Positions 24,827-33,592 of a stretch of DNA of 64,000 nucleotides are shown in pieces. This DNA is from Chromatiaceae bacterium. GTDB lineage: Bacteria; Pseudomonadota; Gammaproteobacteria; Chromatiales; Chromatiaceae. Location: NCBI GenBank assembly GCA_024235395.1, contig JACKMK010000003.1, forward strand, positions 806,001 through 870,000. Direction: 5' to 3'. The notes beneath the pieces are model-generated. The model searched no databases. It saw only the letters and a program-made list of their open reading frames with translations, and was not told the origin of the DNA. The stretch's first letter is position 1, and the number at the start of each line of letters is the position of its first letter. Position numbers and translations under genes: made by a program.

Positions 24827-26506
24827 ATGCAGATACCCGTCAGCGAACTCATCGTGCGCTTCATGCAACGCCTCGGTATCGAGGTGGTATTCGGCATGCC
24901 TGGCGCCCATGTGCTGCCGATCTATGACGGTCTCTACGCGTCGCCGATCAGGACGGTCCTGGTCAAGCACGAGCAGGGGGCTTCGTTCATGGCCGGTGGC
25001 TTTGCGCGGGTGTCGCACCAGGTTGCCGCCTGCATCGCCACCGCAGGTCCCGGCGCCACCAACCTGGTCACCGGAATCGCGAACGCGTACGCGGAGCAGC
25101 TACCGGTCCTGGTGGTTACCGGCGAGACGTCGACCTACATCTTCGGGCGTGGCGGTTTGCAGGAGAGTTCAGGCGAAGGTGGGGCGATCGACCAGGCAGA
25201 GTTGTTCCGCGGTATTACGCGCTACCGCAAGCTGATCGAGCGTACCGATTACCTGGTGCAGGTGCTGAACCAGGCCACCCAGGCGCTGTTCGCGGCCCAA
25301 CCCGGACCCGTACTGCTCAGCATCCCGTTCAACGTGCAGAAAGAGACAGTCGACGAAGATGTGCTCGACCAGGTGCACTTCCCGGTGGCGATCGATCATC
25401 GCGGCGCGCTCGCCGGACCGGTCGCCGCGCTCACCGATCTGATCGAACAGGCCCGCAACCCGGTGATCATCGCCGGCTACGGATGCATCAAGGCGGGTGC
25501 GCGCGCGGCGGTCTCGCGGTTGAGTGAGGGCTTGGGTATCCCGGTAGCGACCAGCCTGAAGGGCAAGGGGGTGGTCGCCGAAGATTCCGATCTCGCGCTC
25601 GGATGCCTGGGCGTGACCTCGAACGGTACCGCCCGTCAGTACATCGTGGAGCACGCCGACCTGGTGATCTTCCTCGGTGCCGGGTTCAACGAACGCACCA
25701 GTTACCTGTGGTCCGACGAGCTACTGGACGGCAAACGTGTGGCGCAGGTCGATCGGGACGCGGCCCAACTCGGCCGGGTGTTCAAACCGGATCTGGCGAT
25801 CCAGGGCGATATCCACCAGGTGCTGACCGAGTTGCTGGCCCGGTTGCGCGATGAGGGCGCACGGCCGAAATCCCTGGCCGAGCTGGCCGATCACCGCGAG
25901 GGTCTGACGACCGATCCGGATGACAGCGTGCCGGGACGAGTCGCCGATGAATCGCGGTTCGCCCTGATCGCCGGGTTCTACCGCGCGCTCGCCCGACGGT
26001 TTCCGCACGATGCGATGGTCTTCGACGACAACATCGTGTTTGCGCAGAATTATTTCGACGTGTCCGACAGCAACCACTACTTTCCCAATTCCGGTATCTC
26101 GTCGCTCGGGCACGCGATACCCGCGGCGATCGGTGCACGCTTTCACGCCACCGACAGCCCGGTGTTTGCGATCCTGGGCGACGGCGGTTTCCAGATGTGC
26201 TGCATGGAGATCATGACGGCAGTCAACTACGGCATTCCGTTGAACATCGTCGTGATCAACAACGCGACCATGGGCCTGATCCGCAAAAATCAGTTTCAAC
26301 TCTATGGCGAACGTTACATCGATTGTGATTTCGTGAATCCGGATTTCGCCTGGCTCGCGCGTTCGTTCGGCATTCAGCACTATCGCGTCGCCGACGAAGC
26401 GGCGATCGAGGCGCTGTTCGCCACCGCCGATCTGCGCGCTGCGATCAATCTGATCGAGATCCCGCTCGACAAGCAGGCGTTTCCACACTACCTGTCTTCG
26501 CGTTGA
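24827..26506 (+). CDS. Thiamine-diphosphate enzyme, acetolactate-synthase-like
   Basis: 559 residues with the three-domain layout of the POX/acetolactate synthase family. The N-terminal PYR domain has VFGMPGAHVLPIYDGL and the catalytic glutamate E49 in KHEQGASFMAGGFAR. The middle domain includes PVIIAGYGCIKAGA. The PP domain has the ThDP/Mg motif at about 446-475 (LGDGGFQMCCMEIMTAVNYGIPLNIVVINNATMG). No regulatory small subunit or ilvC lies nearby, so a branched-chain amino-acid role is unlikely. It leads a run with the glycosyltransferase-like and CapK-like genes (10- and 1-base gaps), suggesting a decarboxylation or carboligation in a small-molecule or glycan pathway. Confidence 0.85.
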   Translation: MQIPVSELIVRFMQRLGIEVVFGMPGAHVLPIYDGLYASPIRTVLVKHEQGASFMAGGFARVSHQVAACIATAGPGATNLVTGIANAYAEQLPVLVVTGETSTYIFGRGGLQESSGEGGAIDQAELFRGITRYRKLIERTDYLVQVLNQATQALFAAQPGPVLLSIPFNVQKETVDEDVLDQVHFPVAIDHRGALAGPVAALTDLIEQARNPVIIAGYGCIKAGARAAVSRLSEGLGIPVATSLKGKGVVAEDSDLALGCLGVTSNGTARQYIVEHADLVIFLGAGFNERTSYLWSDELLDGKRVAQVDRDAAQLGRVFKPDLAIQGDIHQVLTELLARLRDEGARPKSLAELADHREGLTTDPDDSVPGRVADESRFALIAGFYRALARRFPHDAMVFDDNIVFAQNYFDVSDSNHYFPNSGISSLGHAIPAAIGARFHATDSPVFAILGDGGFQMCCMEIMTAVNYGIPLNIVVINNATMGLIRKNQFQLYGERYIDCDFVNPDFAWLARSFGIQHYRVADEAAIEALFATADLRAAINLIEIPLDKQAFPHYLSSR

Positions 26507-26516
26507 CGCTGCCGCC

Positions 26517-28259
26517 ATGCAGACCACCGTCGAGCGGATCACGGCGCAACGGGCGCACATCGAACAGCTGGAGCGTGCGTTGTGGCGCGACGGCGTCGGC
26601 GAACAGCCGCTGCTGGCCTACCAGTCGGCGTATCGCGAACTGGAGCGACTGATCGCCGCACGGGGTGACGACCGGCGCCACCACTTCGTGATCCTTATCC
26701 CGGTTGCCGACAGCCCGGGGCATCTGCGCGACTGTCTGAGCAGCCTGCTCGAGCAATGCCGCCTGTACGGCTATGGCGGAATGCAGGCAGGACGTTACCG
26801 CAAGGTCTCGGTGCTGCTGGCCGATGATTCGGCCAATGCAGAGCACTGTGAACGGCAGCGCGCCACTGCCGGGGAATTCAGCGATGCGGGTCTCGATGTC
26901 GAGTATTTCGGTATCGCCGAACAACTGGCGTTGCTGGATCGCCTCGCCGATCTCGATCTCGGTGGAGTCATCGGCCACCATGCGCCGAATGCATTCGGTC
27001 ACAAGGGACAGGCGATGATGCGCAACATCGCCTACCTGCGATTGGCCGAGATGCATGCCCAGCGTCCTGCTCAACGCCTGTTGTTCTATACGATCGACGC
27101 CGATCAGTTGTTCGCGGTACAGCTCGCGACGCCAGACGGTGGTCGTCGGGTCGCAGCGATCAACTACCTGTTCGAGCTCGACCGGATTTTCGCCGACGGG
27201 GGGGTGAAGGTACTGACCGGCAAGGTGGTCGGTGACCCGCCCGTGTCGCCGGCGGTGATGGCCGGCAATTTTCTCGACGATGTCACGGCGTTTGTCGAGC
27301 AGATGGCGCGGTGTTCCGCCGATGATGGCTACCGGCAACCGCAGCCCGAGGTCCGTGGTTCGGGGGAGGCGGCCTACCACGACATGGCCGAGTTGTTCGG
27401 GTTTCGCGGCGAGCAGACGGCGTACCGCTATCACTGCACTTTGTCGGAGAAGCCAAGCAACGCAGAGTGTTTCGCCGAGTTTGCACAACGCCTCGACAGC
27501 TTCTTTCACGGCGAACACGCGACGCGTGTCACCTGGTACCAATATCAGGAGGTGTCCCGGTCGGTGGTTCCGGCACGTACCGTGTACACCGGTAACTACG
27601 TGTTTTCGGCCGATGCCCTGGATTGGTTCATCCCGTTCGCGCCGTTGCGCCTGCGAATGTCCGGGCCGACCATGGGTCGACTGATGCAGGCCGCGTTGTC
27701 CGGTGGGTTCGTCTCGGCAAACCTCCCGATGCTGCATCGGCGCACCCGTTCGCTGACCGGTGCGTCGGAGTTCCGACCGGGCGTGGTCGTCGGCGAGTCC
27801 AACACCGATCTCAGCGACGAGTTCGAGCGTCAGTTCTACGGCGATGTGATGCTGTTCTCTATCCAGCGCCTGGTCGAGCAGGGCTTTCCCGGTGCGCGCC
27901 CGAGTCGTTCACACGTGGAGAGCACCCTGCAAGAGGTCGATGCAGAGTTGCGCACCCGGTACGCCGACAAGCAGGCGAAGATCGAAGCGCGCCTGGAGGT
28001 GTTGTCGCAGTGCCTGGATGATCCCGCGCGCTGGTGGCACAGCGCCCCCGCGAGCGCTGCGGCGGTACCGCTGTTCGGTGCATTTCTCCGGGGTATACGG
28101 CGGAATTTCGGTCGCGATGCGGCGGGTCGGTCGCGCATCGAGTCGCCGCAGATCAGGCGCCATTGGCATGCACGTCAGGCCCAGGCCATCATCGGCCTGC
28201 CGGATGCGCAGGCGGCCTGGCAGCAGGCGCTGCGTCGCTTGCGTGTGGCGGCCCGCTGA
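26517..28259 (+). CDS. Putative glycosyltransferase-like protein, function unknown
   Basis: 580 residues not assignable to a named family by eye. It begins with an amphipathic region, then FVILIPVADSPGHLRDCLSSLLEQC and VSVLLADDSAN, reminiscent of the nucleotide-binding first half of GT-A (GT2-like) enzymes. NAFGHKGQAMMRNIAYL and TIDADQLFAV (D193-x-D195) match the later GT2 segments and metal-binding DxD. The second half is rich in aromatic residues and ends in a basic tail. No membrane helix is obvious. A transferase acting on a lipid- or protein-bound acceptor fits, but this is inference. It is joined to its neighbours by gaps of 10 and 1 bases. Confidence 0.7.
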   Translation: MQTTVERITAQRAHIEQLERALWRDGVGEQPLLAYQSAYRELERLIAARGDDRRHHFVILIPVADSPGHLRDCLSSLLEQCRLYGYGGMQAGRYRKVSVLLADDSANAEHCERQRATAGEFSDAGLDVEYFGIAEQLALLDRLADLDLGGVIGHHAPNAFGHKGQAMMRNIAYLRLAEMHAQRPAQRLLFYTIDADQLFAVQLATPDGGRRVAAINYLFELDRIFADGGVKVLTGKVVGDPPVSPAVMAGNFLDDVTAFVEQMARCSADDGYRQPQPEVRGSGEAAYHDMAELFGFRGEQTAYRYHCTLSEKPSNAECFAEFAQRLDSFFHGEHATRVTWYQYQEVSRSVVPARTVYTGNYVFSADALDWFIPFAPLRLRMSGPTMGRLMQAALSGGFVSANLPMLHRRTRSLTGASEFRPGVVVGESNTDLSDEFERQFYGDVMLFSIQRLVEQGFPGARPSRSHVESTLQEVDAELRTRYADKQAKIEARLEVLSQCLDDPARWWHSAPASAAAVPLFGAFLRGIRRNFGRDAAGRSRIESPQIRRHWHARQAQAIIGLPDAQAAWQQALRRLRVAAR

Positions 28260-28260
28260 G

Positions 28261-29577
28261 ATGCGGCTGCTGCGTCTTTGGGCACAGCGACGCGACCGTC
28301 CCGAACGCTTCCGCCTTCTGCGCCAGTTGCTCGCCCAGCAGCGCCTCGATCGCGAGCGGCTGTCGCGGCGTCAGCAGGAGGATTTCTCTGCGATCGTCCG
28401 GTTTGCCGCCACGCACACCGATTACTACGCCCGGCGCTTTGCAGGCCGCGTGGGTGCTGGTACGCACCCCATCGATCCAGAAACGCTGCCGCTGCTGACG
28501 CGTGCCGATGTCGTCCGCGATCGGCAAGCGATGTTGGCGAGAGAGGTGGATCGGGACCAGGTGAAGGTCGGTCATACCGGGGGGTCGACGGGGACGCCGA
28601 TGACCTTCTACTACGACGACGCAAAGCACGAGCTGATGCTCGCCGGCATGATGCGCGGCTTCATGATGTCGGGATGGAGGCCGGGTCAGAAGGTTCTGTA
28701 CCTCTGGGGTGCGGAACGCGACGCCGCAAGTGGCGGTGTGTTCGCGCACCGCGGAAACCGGTTGTTGGATGCCGAGAAGACCCTCGCGGCATTCGAGTTG
28801 AGCCCTGACCGTCTGCGCACCTGGGCACAGACGGTCAGCGACTGGCGGCCGGTGCTGCTGTACGGCTATGCCTCGGTGCTCGCCGAGCTCGCCCGCTTCG
28901 TGGTCGACAACCGACTGGCCGTACCGCGATCGCTGATTGGCGTCTATTCGACGGCCGAACCGCTGCAGGCCTGGCAGCGTGAACTGATGCAGCAGGCGTT
29001 CGGCTGCCAGGTATTCGACCAATACGGCTGCCGCGAAGTCCCGAATATCGCCTGGGAATGCCGAGCCGGCAACATGCATGTGTTCAGCGACATGGTGCGG
29101 CTGGAATCGGTCGTGATCGACGGCCAGGATCGTCTCGTGGTGACGTCGTTGACCAACCGGCTGATGCCCTTCATCCGTTACGACGTGGGTGATACCGGGC
29201 GTTTGCTGGATACGGAATGCGACTGCGGGCTGCCCTTTCCACTGATGCGGACCGAGGTGTGCCGGCACAATGACCTGATCGTCACGCCGGACGGTCGGCG
29301 TCTTCATCCGGCGTATTTCAATCGTCTCTTGTACGGGAGCAGCGAGATACGGCGCTACCAATGGGTGCAGACCGCCGTGGATTGCATCGCGCTGAACCTG
29401 GAGGGCGAGAGGCGCCTGCCCGATAGCCGGGTGGGGGCGATCCGCGCGGCACTGCAGCGAGACGTTGACCCCCGGGTGAACTTCGCGGTGAACTACCTGG
29501 ACCGGATCCCCCGTACCGCGAGCGGCAAGCATCGCTTCGTGATTGGTCTGGGTGGACACGCGGCCGACACCGGATGA
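28261..29577 (+). CDS. Phenylacetate-CoA ligase / CapK-like adenylating enzyme
   Basis: 438 residues of the PaaK/CapK branch of the adenylate-forming superfamily. Motifs: HTGGSTGTPMTFYYDD (phosphate loop, 105-120), YSTAEPLQAWQREL, QYGCREVPNIAWEC (254-267), IRYDVGDTGRLL (305-315) and the C-terminal RTASGKHRF with the catalytic lysine. Cysteines at 267, 320 and 322 might bind metal. It would activate a carboxylic acid as an acyl-adenylate and hand it to CoA or to a hydroxyl or amine acceptor. CapK-like proteins often sit in polysaccharide clusters. It starts one base after the preceding stop. Confidence 0.85.
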   Translation: MRLLRLWAQRRDRPERFRLLRQLLAQQRLDRERLSRRQQEDFSAIVRFAATHTDYYARRFAGRVGAGTHPIDPETLPLLTRADVVRDRQAMLAREVDRDQVKVGHTGGSTGTPMTFYYDDAKHELMLAGMMRGFMMSGWRPGQKVLYLWGAERDAASGGVFAHRGNRLLDAEKTLAAFELSPDRLRTWAQTVSDWRPVLLYGYASVLAELARFVVDNRLAVPRSLIGVYSTAEPLQAWQRELMQQAFGCQVFDQYGCREVPNIAWECRAGNMHVFSDMVRLESVVIDGQDRLVVTSLTNRLMPFIRYDVGDTGRLLDTECDCGLPFPLMRTEVCRHNDLIVTPDGRRLHPAYFNRLLYGSSEIRRYQWVQTAVDCIALNLEGERRLPDSRVGAIRAALQRDVDPRVNFAVNYLDRIPRTASGKHRFVIGLGGHAADTG

Positions 29578-29693
29578 TGTCGCGCGGTGTGGACGCAGCC
29601 GCTTTCCGGGCCCCGTTGCCGATGTGCGTGTGTTGCCGACGCCGGTTCACAGAGTCTGGGTGCGGTGGCACTGTCGCGTGGAGGGTCTGATCG

Positions 29694-30626
29694 TTGCGCA
29701 ACGATGTTCGCGGGTTCTCGCTGATGATCCATGGAGGCGCCGGTTCGCTGGACGAACTGGAGGATGCGCACACGGCGGCACCCTATCGTCTGGCGATCAC
29801 GCAGGTGCTGGTGCACGGTCGTACCTTGCTCGACGCCGGCGCCTCGGCCCTGGACGTGGTCGAGGAGTGCGCCGCACAGTTGGAAGACGATCCGCTGTTC
29901 AACGCCGGCCGTGGTTCGGTGCTCAATGCATCGGGCTACGCCGAACTGGACGCGGCGATCATGGATGGACGCGATCTCGCTGCGGGGGCGGTTGCCGCAG
30001 TCCGCCACATCGGCAACCCGATACGACTTGCGCGCCTGGTGATGCAGCACAGCGGGCACGTGCTGCTGGCTGGCGAGGGCGCCTTGCGCTTCGCCGCCGA
30101 GCGTGGTGTGCCACGGATCGACGATCGCTATTTTCAGCTGCCGGCGCGCGTCGCACAGCTCGAGCGCGTGCGCCGGCAGGCGGCTGAGCAGAACCCCGAT
30201 CTGGTGGCGGGCGAACCCCCGCACGGCACCATCGGTGCGATAGCGCGCGACCTGCGAGGCGACTTGGCCGCGGCGACGTCGACCGGCGGCATGGTCAACA
30301 AACACGTCGGTCGGGTGGGTGATTCGCCGTTGATCGGCGCGGGCGTCTATGCCGACAACAGCAGTTGTGCGGTTTCGTCGACCGGCCGGGGAGAGGACTT
30401 CATGCGCAGCGTGCTGGCCAAGAACATCGCCGACCGCATCGAGCTGGCGGGTCAGGACGTGCGTGTGGCGGTGGCAGCGGCCATCGAGTCGCTGGGCGCG
30501 CGTCTGCAGGGTCAGGGTGGGGTGATCGCGATCGGTCGCGACGGGAGATGTGCAGCGGCGCATAACACGCGACACATGATCCACGGTTGGATCGAACACG
30601 CCGGCGAGGCGGTGATCCGTTTCTGA
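29694..30626 (+). CDS. Isoaspartyl peptidase / plant-type L-asparaginase
   Basis: 310-residue Ntn-hydrolase precursor, similar in size to E. coli IaaA. It self-cleaves before T179 (PHGTIGAIARD) to give alpha and beta subunits. Other signatures: MIHGGAGSLDE, FNAGRGSVLNASGYAELDAAIMDG, TSTGGMVNKHVGRVGDSPLIGAGVYAD and SSTGRGEDFMR. It hydrolyses beta-aspartyl dipeptides and asparagine. TTG 29694 is the proposed start, with GGAGG nine bases upstream. It is 116 bases after the CapK-like gene, so it may not belong to that cluster. A terminator follows at 30682. Confidence 0.92.
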   Translation: MRNDVRGFSLMIHGGAGSLDELEDAHTAAPYRLAITQVLVHGRTLLDAGASALDVVEECAAQLEDDPLFNAGRGSVLNASGYAELDAAIMDGRDLAAGAVAAVRHIGNPIRLARLVMQHSGHVLLAGEGALRFAAERGVPRIDDRYFQLPARVAQLERVRRQAAEQNPDLVAGEPPHGTIGAIARDLRGDLAAATSTGGMVNKHVGRVGDSPLIGAGVYADNSSCAVSSTGRGEDFMRSVLAKNIADRIELAGQDVRVAVAAAIESLGARLQGQGGVIAIGRDGRCAAAHNTRHMIHGWIEHAGEAVIRF

Positions 30627-30681
30627 GGTCAAGGGCATGCGAAGCGCGTCGATCAATCTGGAGTCCGCCGATGCCCGGGGC

Positions 30682-30706
30682 GACCGGCCGACGGCCCGGT
30701 CTTTTT
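30682..30706 (+). terminator. Rho-independent terminator after the isoaspartyl peptidase gene
   Basis: GACCGGCC and GGCCCGGTC form a stem with one bulged base around a three-base loop, directly followed by five T residues. It lies about 55 bases past the isoaspartyl peptidase stop and separates it from mtgA. Confidence 0.75.
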
Positions 30707-30845
30707 CCCGGGCGTCCAGCGCTGGTGCCGGGCTGTCGATGCGCTCGCGGCAAAAGCGTCGCGTGTGTGCCCGAACGGCGGACGTCCGTCCTGGTGCGGC
30801 ATGGACCCTGGCGCGATGGTCGCTGTTCGTCGGGGACAGGCACGG

Positions 30846-31598
30846 ATGAGCCGCCGCCGGGCCACGCCGACCGGGCGGCGCACCTCGGCGGTGCGCGACC
30901 GTCGAACACCGCTGCGTCGCCTGAGGCGGTGGCTGTTTGGCGCGGTGTTGGTCGGCGTGCTCGGTTCGCTCGCGCTGGTCGCCGCGTTTCGCTGGGTCGA
31001 CCCGCCCCTCTCGGCCGTGATGCTGTCGCGCCTGGCGAGCGAGGGTCAGCCCCAGCATCAATCCTGGGTTGCGCTGTCCGGGATCAGCCCACAGATGGCG
31101 TTGGCGGTGGTCGCGGCCGAAGATCAGCGGTTTCCGGACCATTGGGGGTTCGATACCCGCGAAATCGCCGCGGCGTTGCAGCGTCACCTGGACGGGGGCC
31201 AGTTGCGGGGTGCGAGTACCATCAGTCAGCAGGTCGCGCGCAATCTGTTCCTGTGGCAAGGCCGGAGTTTCGTGCGCAAGGGTCTCGAGGCGTGGTTTAC
31301 CGCATTGCTCGAGGGCCTGTGGCCAAAGCGCAGGATCCTCGAGATGTATCTCAACTTCGCCCAGACCGGAGAGCGGACCTTCGGTGTCGCGGCCGCCAGT
31401 CGACGCTATTTCGGCGTTGAGCCGGACCGTCTGAGCGCGGGCCAGGCGGCCTTGCTCGCTGCGGCGCTGCCGAATCCGGTGAGGTACCGTGTCGCTGCGC
31501 CGTCGGACTACCTGCTTTCCCGCAGGGAATGGGTGTTGCAGCAGATGCGCAATCTGGGTGGAACCGCCTACCTCGATGCGCTATTCGTCGACGACTGA
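30846..31598 (+). CDS. mtgA: Monofunctional biosynthetic peptidoglycan transglycosylase
   Basis: 250 residues of the GT51 family: a basic N-terminus (RRRATPTGRRTSAVRDRR), one membrane helix (WLFGAVLVGVLGSLALVAAF) and the glycosyltransferase domain. The catalytic glutamate lies in VVAAEDQRFPDHWGFD, with GASTISQQVARNLFLW and KRRILEMYLNFAQTGERTFGVAAASRRYF after it. It polymerises lipid II without cross-linking. The start is ATG 30846; it is 219 bases after the previous gene, behind a terminator. Confidence 0.95.
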   Translation: MSRRRATPTGRRTSAVRDRRTPLRRLRRWLFGAVLVGVLGSLALVAAFRWVDPPLSAVMLSRLASEGQPQHQSWVALSGISPQMALAVVAAEDQRFPDHWGFDTREIAAALQRHLDGGQLRGASTISQQVARNLFLWQGRSFVRKGLEAWFTALLEGLWPKRRILEMYLNFAQTGERTFGVAAASRRYFGVEPDRLSAGQAALLAAALPNPVRYRVAAPSDYLLSRREWVLQQMRNLGGTAYLDALFVDD

Positions 31599-31632
31599 GC
31601 GGCGGCGGGAGCCCGCACGTGGGTCGGGGGCG

Positions 31633-31794
31633 TCAGTCGGCGGGGGCCTTGTCGCACCAGCAGGCGAGGCCGGCCACGACGAGTGGCCGGATCTTGGCTC
31701 GGAGACCCGCACTGAGACGGCTGTTCGGCAGGCAAACGCAGACTCGCTTGCCGAGTCTTAGCATCACCGACGCCCTGCCGAGGTTCTTCAACAT
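31633..31794 (-). CDS. 53-residue conserved-looking small protein
   Basis: The frame begins MLKNLGRASVMLRLGKRVCVCLP and ends GLACWCDKAPAD. It has CVC and CWC pairs around residues 19-21 and 46-48 and a basic middle (LSAGLRAKIRPLVVAG). GGGAG seven bases before ATG 31794 and an exact TATAAT box 24 bases upstream support a real gene. I do not recognise the family. It is convergent to mtgA, 34 bases from its stop. The four cysteines suggest metal binding or membrane-proximal thiol chemistry, which is only a guess. Confidence 0.6.
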   Translation of the reverse strand: MLKNLGRASVMLRLGKRVCVCLPNSRLSAGLRAKIRPLVVAGLACWCDKAPAD

Positions 31795-31817
31795 CACACG
31801 TCTCCCGATTAGCCACA

Positions 31818-31823
31818 ATTATA
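31818..31823 (-). promoter_or_regulatory. TATAAT -10 box for the 53-residue gene
   Basis: On the minus strand TATAAT lies in an AT-rich stretch (31800-31865) unusual for this GC-rich window, and is preceded by TTTTTTGCTAA. No good -35 is seen, so the flanking A/T tract may act as an UP-like element. The start point would be near 31811, with a leader of about 17 bases. Confidence 0.6.
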
Positions 31824-31887
31824 TTAGCAAAAAATAATGTTCTGATATAGCGTTTTTAAACGATGCGGGGGATGCACGCACCGAAAC

Positions 31888-33009
31888 TCAGGCGGCACGC
31901 GGTGCGCACTGCACCTGGTTGCGGCCTGCCTGTTTGGCTTCGTAGACCGCCAGATCGGCCGCGCCGAGCAGGGCCTCGCCGGCCGCCGCCGCGGGGCGGC
32001 GATCCTGGGTTGCGAGTTCCGCGACGCCAATCGATACCGTGACCGTCAGGCTGTCGCCATTGTCGAGGGCGACCGGCTCGCTACCGATACCGCGACAGAT
32101 CTCCCAGGCGAGCCGCAACGCGTTGGGTGCGTCGGTCTGTGGAAGCAATACGGCGAATTCCTCGCCACCGTAACGTGTCGGGAGGTCGCTGGTGCGCAGC
32201 CGTGCCCGCAGGCGCTGGGCCAGTGCGGTGAGCACCTGGTCGCCCACCGCATGGCCGTGGCGGTCATTGATCTGTTTGAAGTGGTCGGCATCGACGAACA
32301 GGCAGGACAGGGTCTGCCCATAGCGCTGTGCGCGAGTGACTTCCTGTTCCAATCGGTGTTGCAGGTGCCGGCGGTTGTACAGCCCGGTCAGGCTGTCGGT
32401 CAGGCCGGCCAGGCGCAGGCGTTCGCGGTTGACGGCATTTTCCAGGCAAACCGCCGCGACACATGCGAGGTGACCGAGAAAATCCGTCGCCTGTCCGGGT
32501 TGGAAGCGCTGCGGGTCACGGCTGCCCAGGCACAGGAAGCCGGCGAGGCCATCGGCCTGGCGCAGCGGCAACAGGGCCACGCTGCCACCCAGCCGGCGCC
32601 CGAACAGCGGTTTGTCACGCTGTTCGAGCCATGCGCCCAGCCAGGGCGCGTGCAGGTCGTCGAAGCGTGCCAGGGTCGCGCGCACGTCGGTGCACAGCTC
32701 GATGTCGCGCAGCAACCGGTGGTCGCAGGCAGCGTCGCCGGAAAGCAGATCGCGCAGCACCAGGAAGGGGTCCAATAGAACCAGTTTGACGCTGTCGAGG
32801 CGAAAAGACTGGCGCATCCCCTCGGTGAGGCGTTCGAGCAGGCGGGTCAGGTTGCCGGCGGTCAGCAGTGCCAGTTCGCGTTCCTGAAAGCGCGCCATGA
32901 CCTGCTGGTTGTGCGCCGCATCGCGACCGAGGGTCTGCAACAGGCCGCGCAGCATGCAGTTTTCCTGCTGCACGTCATAGTCGCAATCGGCCGGGGGCTG
33001 GCGTTTCAT
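31888..33009 (-). CDS. Diguanylate cyclase with N-terminal GAF/DUF484-like domain
   Basis: 373 residues. The N-terminal region (NCMLRGLLQTLGRDAAHNQQVMARFQERELALL; SVALLPLRQADGLAGFLCLGSRD) resembles the GAF-like DUF484 fold. The C-terminal GGDEF domain reads LTGLYNRRHLQHRLEQE, LFVDADHFKQINDRHGHAVGDQVL and RYGGEEFAVLLPQT. The active loop GGEEF and an upstream RTSD inhibitory site are intact, so it should make c-di-GMP and be product-inhibited. ATG 33009 has TGGAGTGGGA just ahead. No membrane helix is visible, so a cytoplasmic input is likely. Confidence 0.92.
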   Translation of the reverse strand: MKRQPPADCDYDVQQENCMLRGLLQTLGRDAAHNQQVMARFQERELALLTAGNLTRLLERLTEGMRQSFRLDSVKLVLLDPFLVLRDLLSGDAACDHRLLRDIELCTDVRATLARFDDLHAPWLGAWLEQRDKPLFGRRLGGSVALLPLRQADGLAGFLCLGSRDPQRFQPGQATDFLGHLACVAAVCLENAVNRERLRLAGLTDSLTGLYNRRHLQHRLEQEVTRAQRYGQTLSCLFVDADHFKQINDRHGHAVGDQVLTALAQRLRARLRTSDLPTRYGGEEFAVLLPQTDAPNALRLAWEICRGIGSEPVALDNGDSLTVTVSIGVAELATQDRRPAAAAGEALLGAADLAVYEAKQAGRNQVQCAPRAA

Positions 33010-33172
33010 TCCCACTCCATCGGCTCGTCGTGCACGGGCTTTAGATTCCACCCAATGCAGCGGTTGCCGGGCAACAGGCGTGCCGTTCCTCAGTATGGTC
33101 CGTGCGGCCCCGTTTGGCGAACTCATCCGGTATATTTGCGGCTCCACTTCACGCTTGTTCCAGGGAGGGAAT

Positions 33173-33592
33173 ATGCGCGCATTGCTGGTTGTTGCCTTGT
33201 TGTTCCATGCGTCCGGCGACCTGCGGGCCGCCGAGATCTACCGATGCGAGGGTGAGTCAGGCGAGGTGCTGTTCAGCGGCCGACCCTGCGGCAGCCCGAT
33301 CGCCCTGTCGACCGAGCGGCCTGAGGGGGTCGCTCAGGGACTGCGTGCCAGTGAGCGCGAATGGCTTGCGGCCCGCGATGAGCGACGGGCGCCTGCACCG
33401 CGCCGCGCGCGCGAGACGCGCAGCGGTCGGGGTAACGGACGGAGCGACAAGGCCTACCAGTGTCGACGGAAGCGCAGTCAGCTGGAGGCACTGAACGCTC
33501 AGATGCGCCGCGGCTATAAGCCCGGCAGGGGCGAGAAGCTGCGCCGGCGGCGTAGCGCCTACGAAGACTATTTGGCGGCGTTCTGTTCCTGA
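33173..33592 (+). CDS. DUF4124 exported protein
   Basis: 139 residues. CAGGGAGGGA precedes ATG 33173. A signal peptide (MRALLVVALLFHASGDLRA) is followed by the DUF4124 motif AAEIYRCEGESGEVLFSGRPCGSPIAL and a very basic, arginine-rich middle. C-terminal cysteines lie at AYQCRRKRSQLEALNAQMRRGY and AAFCS. DUF4124 proteins are envelope proteins of unknown role. The end overlaps the convergent double-thioredoxin gene by 25 bases. Confidence 0.8.
   Translation: MRALLVVALLFHASGDLRAAEIYRCEGESGEVLFSGRPCGSPIALSTERPEGVAQGLRASEREWLAARDERRAPAPRRARETRSGRGNGRSDKAYQCRRKRSQLEALNAQMRRGYKPGRGEKLRRRRSAYEDYLAAFCS

Noticed and set aside
30637..30849. A 70-codon plus-strand frame between the isoaspartyl peptidase and mtgA
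   Set aside because: It runs through a terminator hairpin, is low in complexity and has no good ribosome site.
29493..31259. A 588-codon minus-strand frame opposite the isoaspartyl peptidase and mtgA
   Set aside because: The plus-strand genes carry catalytic motifs; the antisense frame has none.
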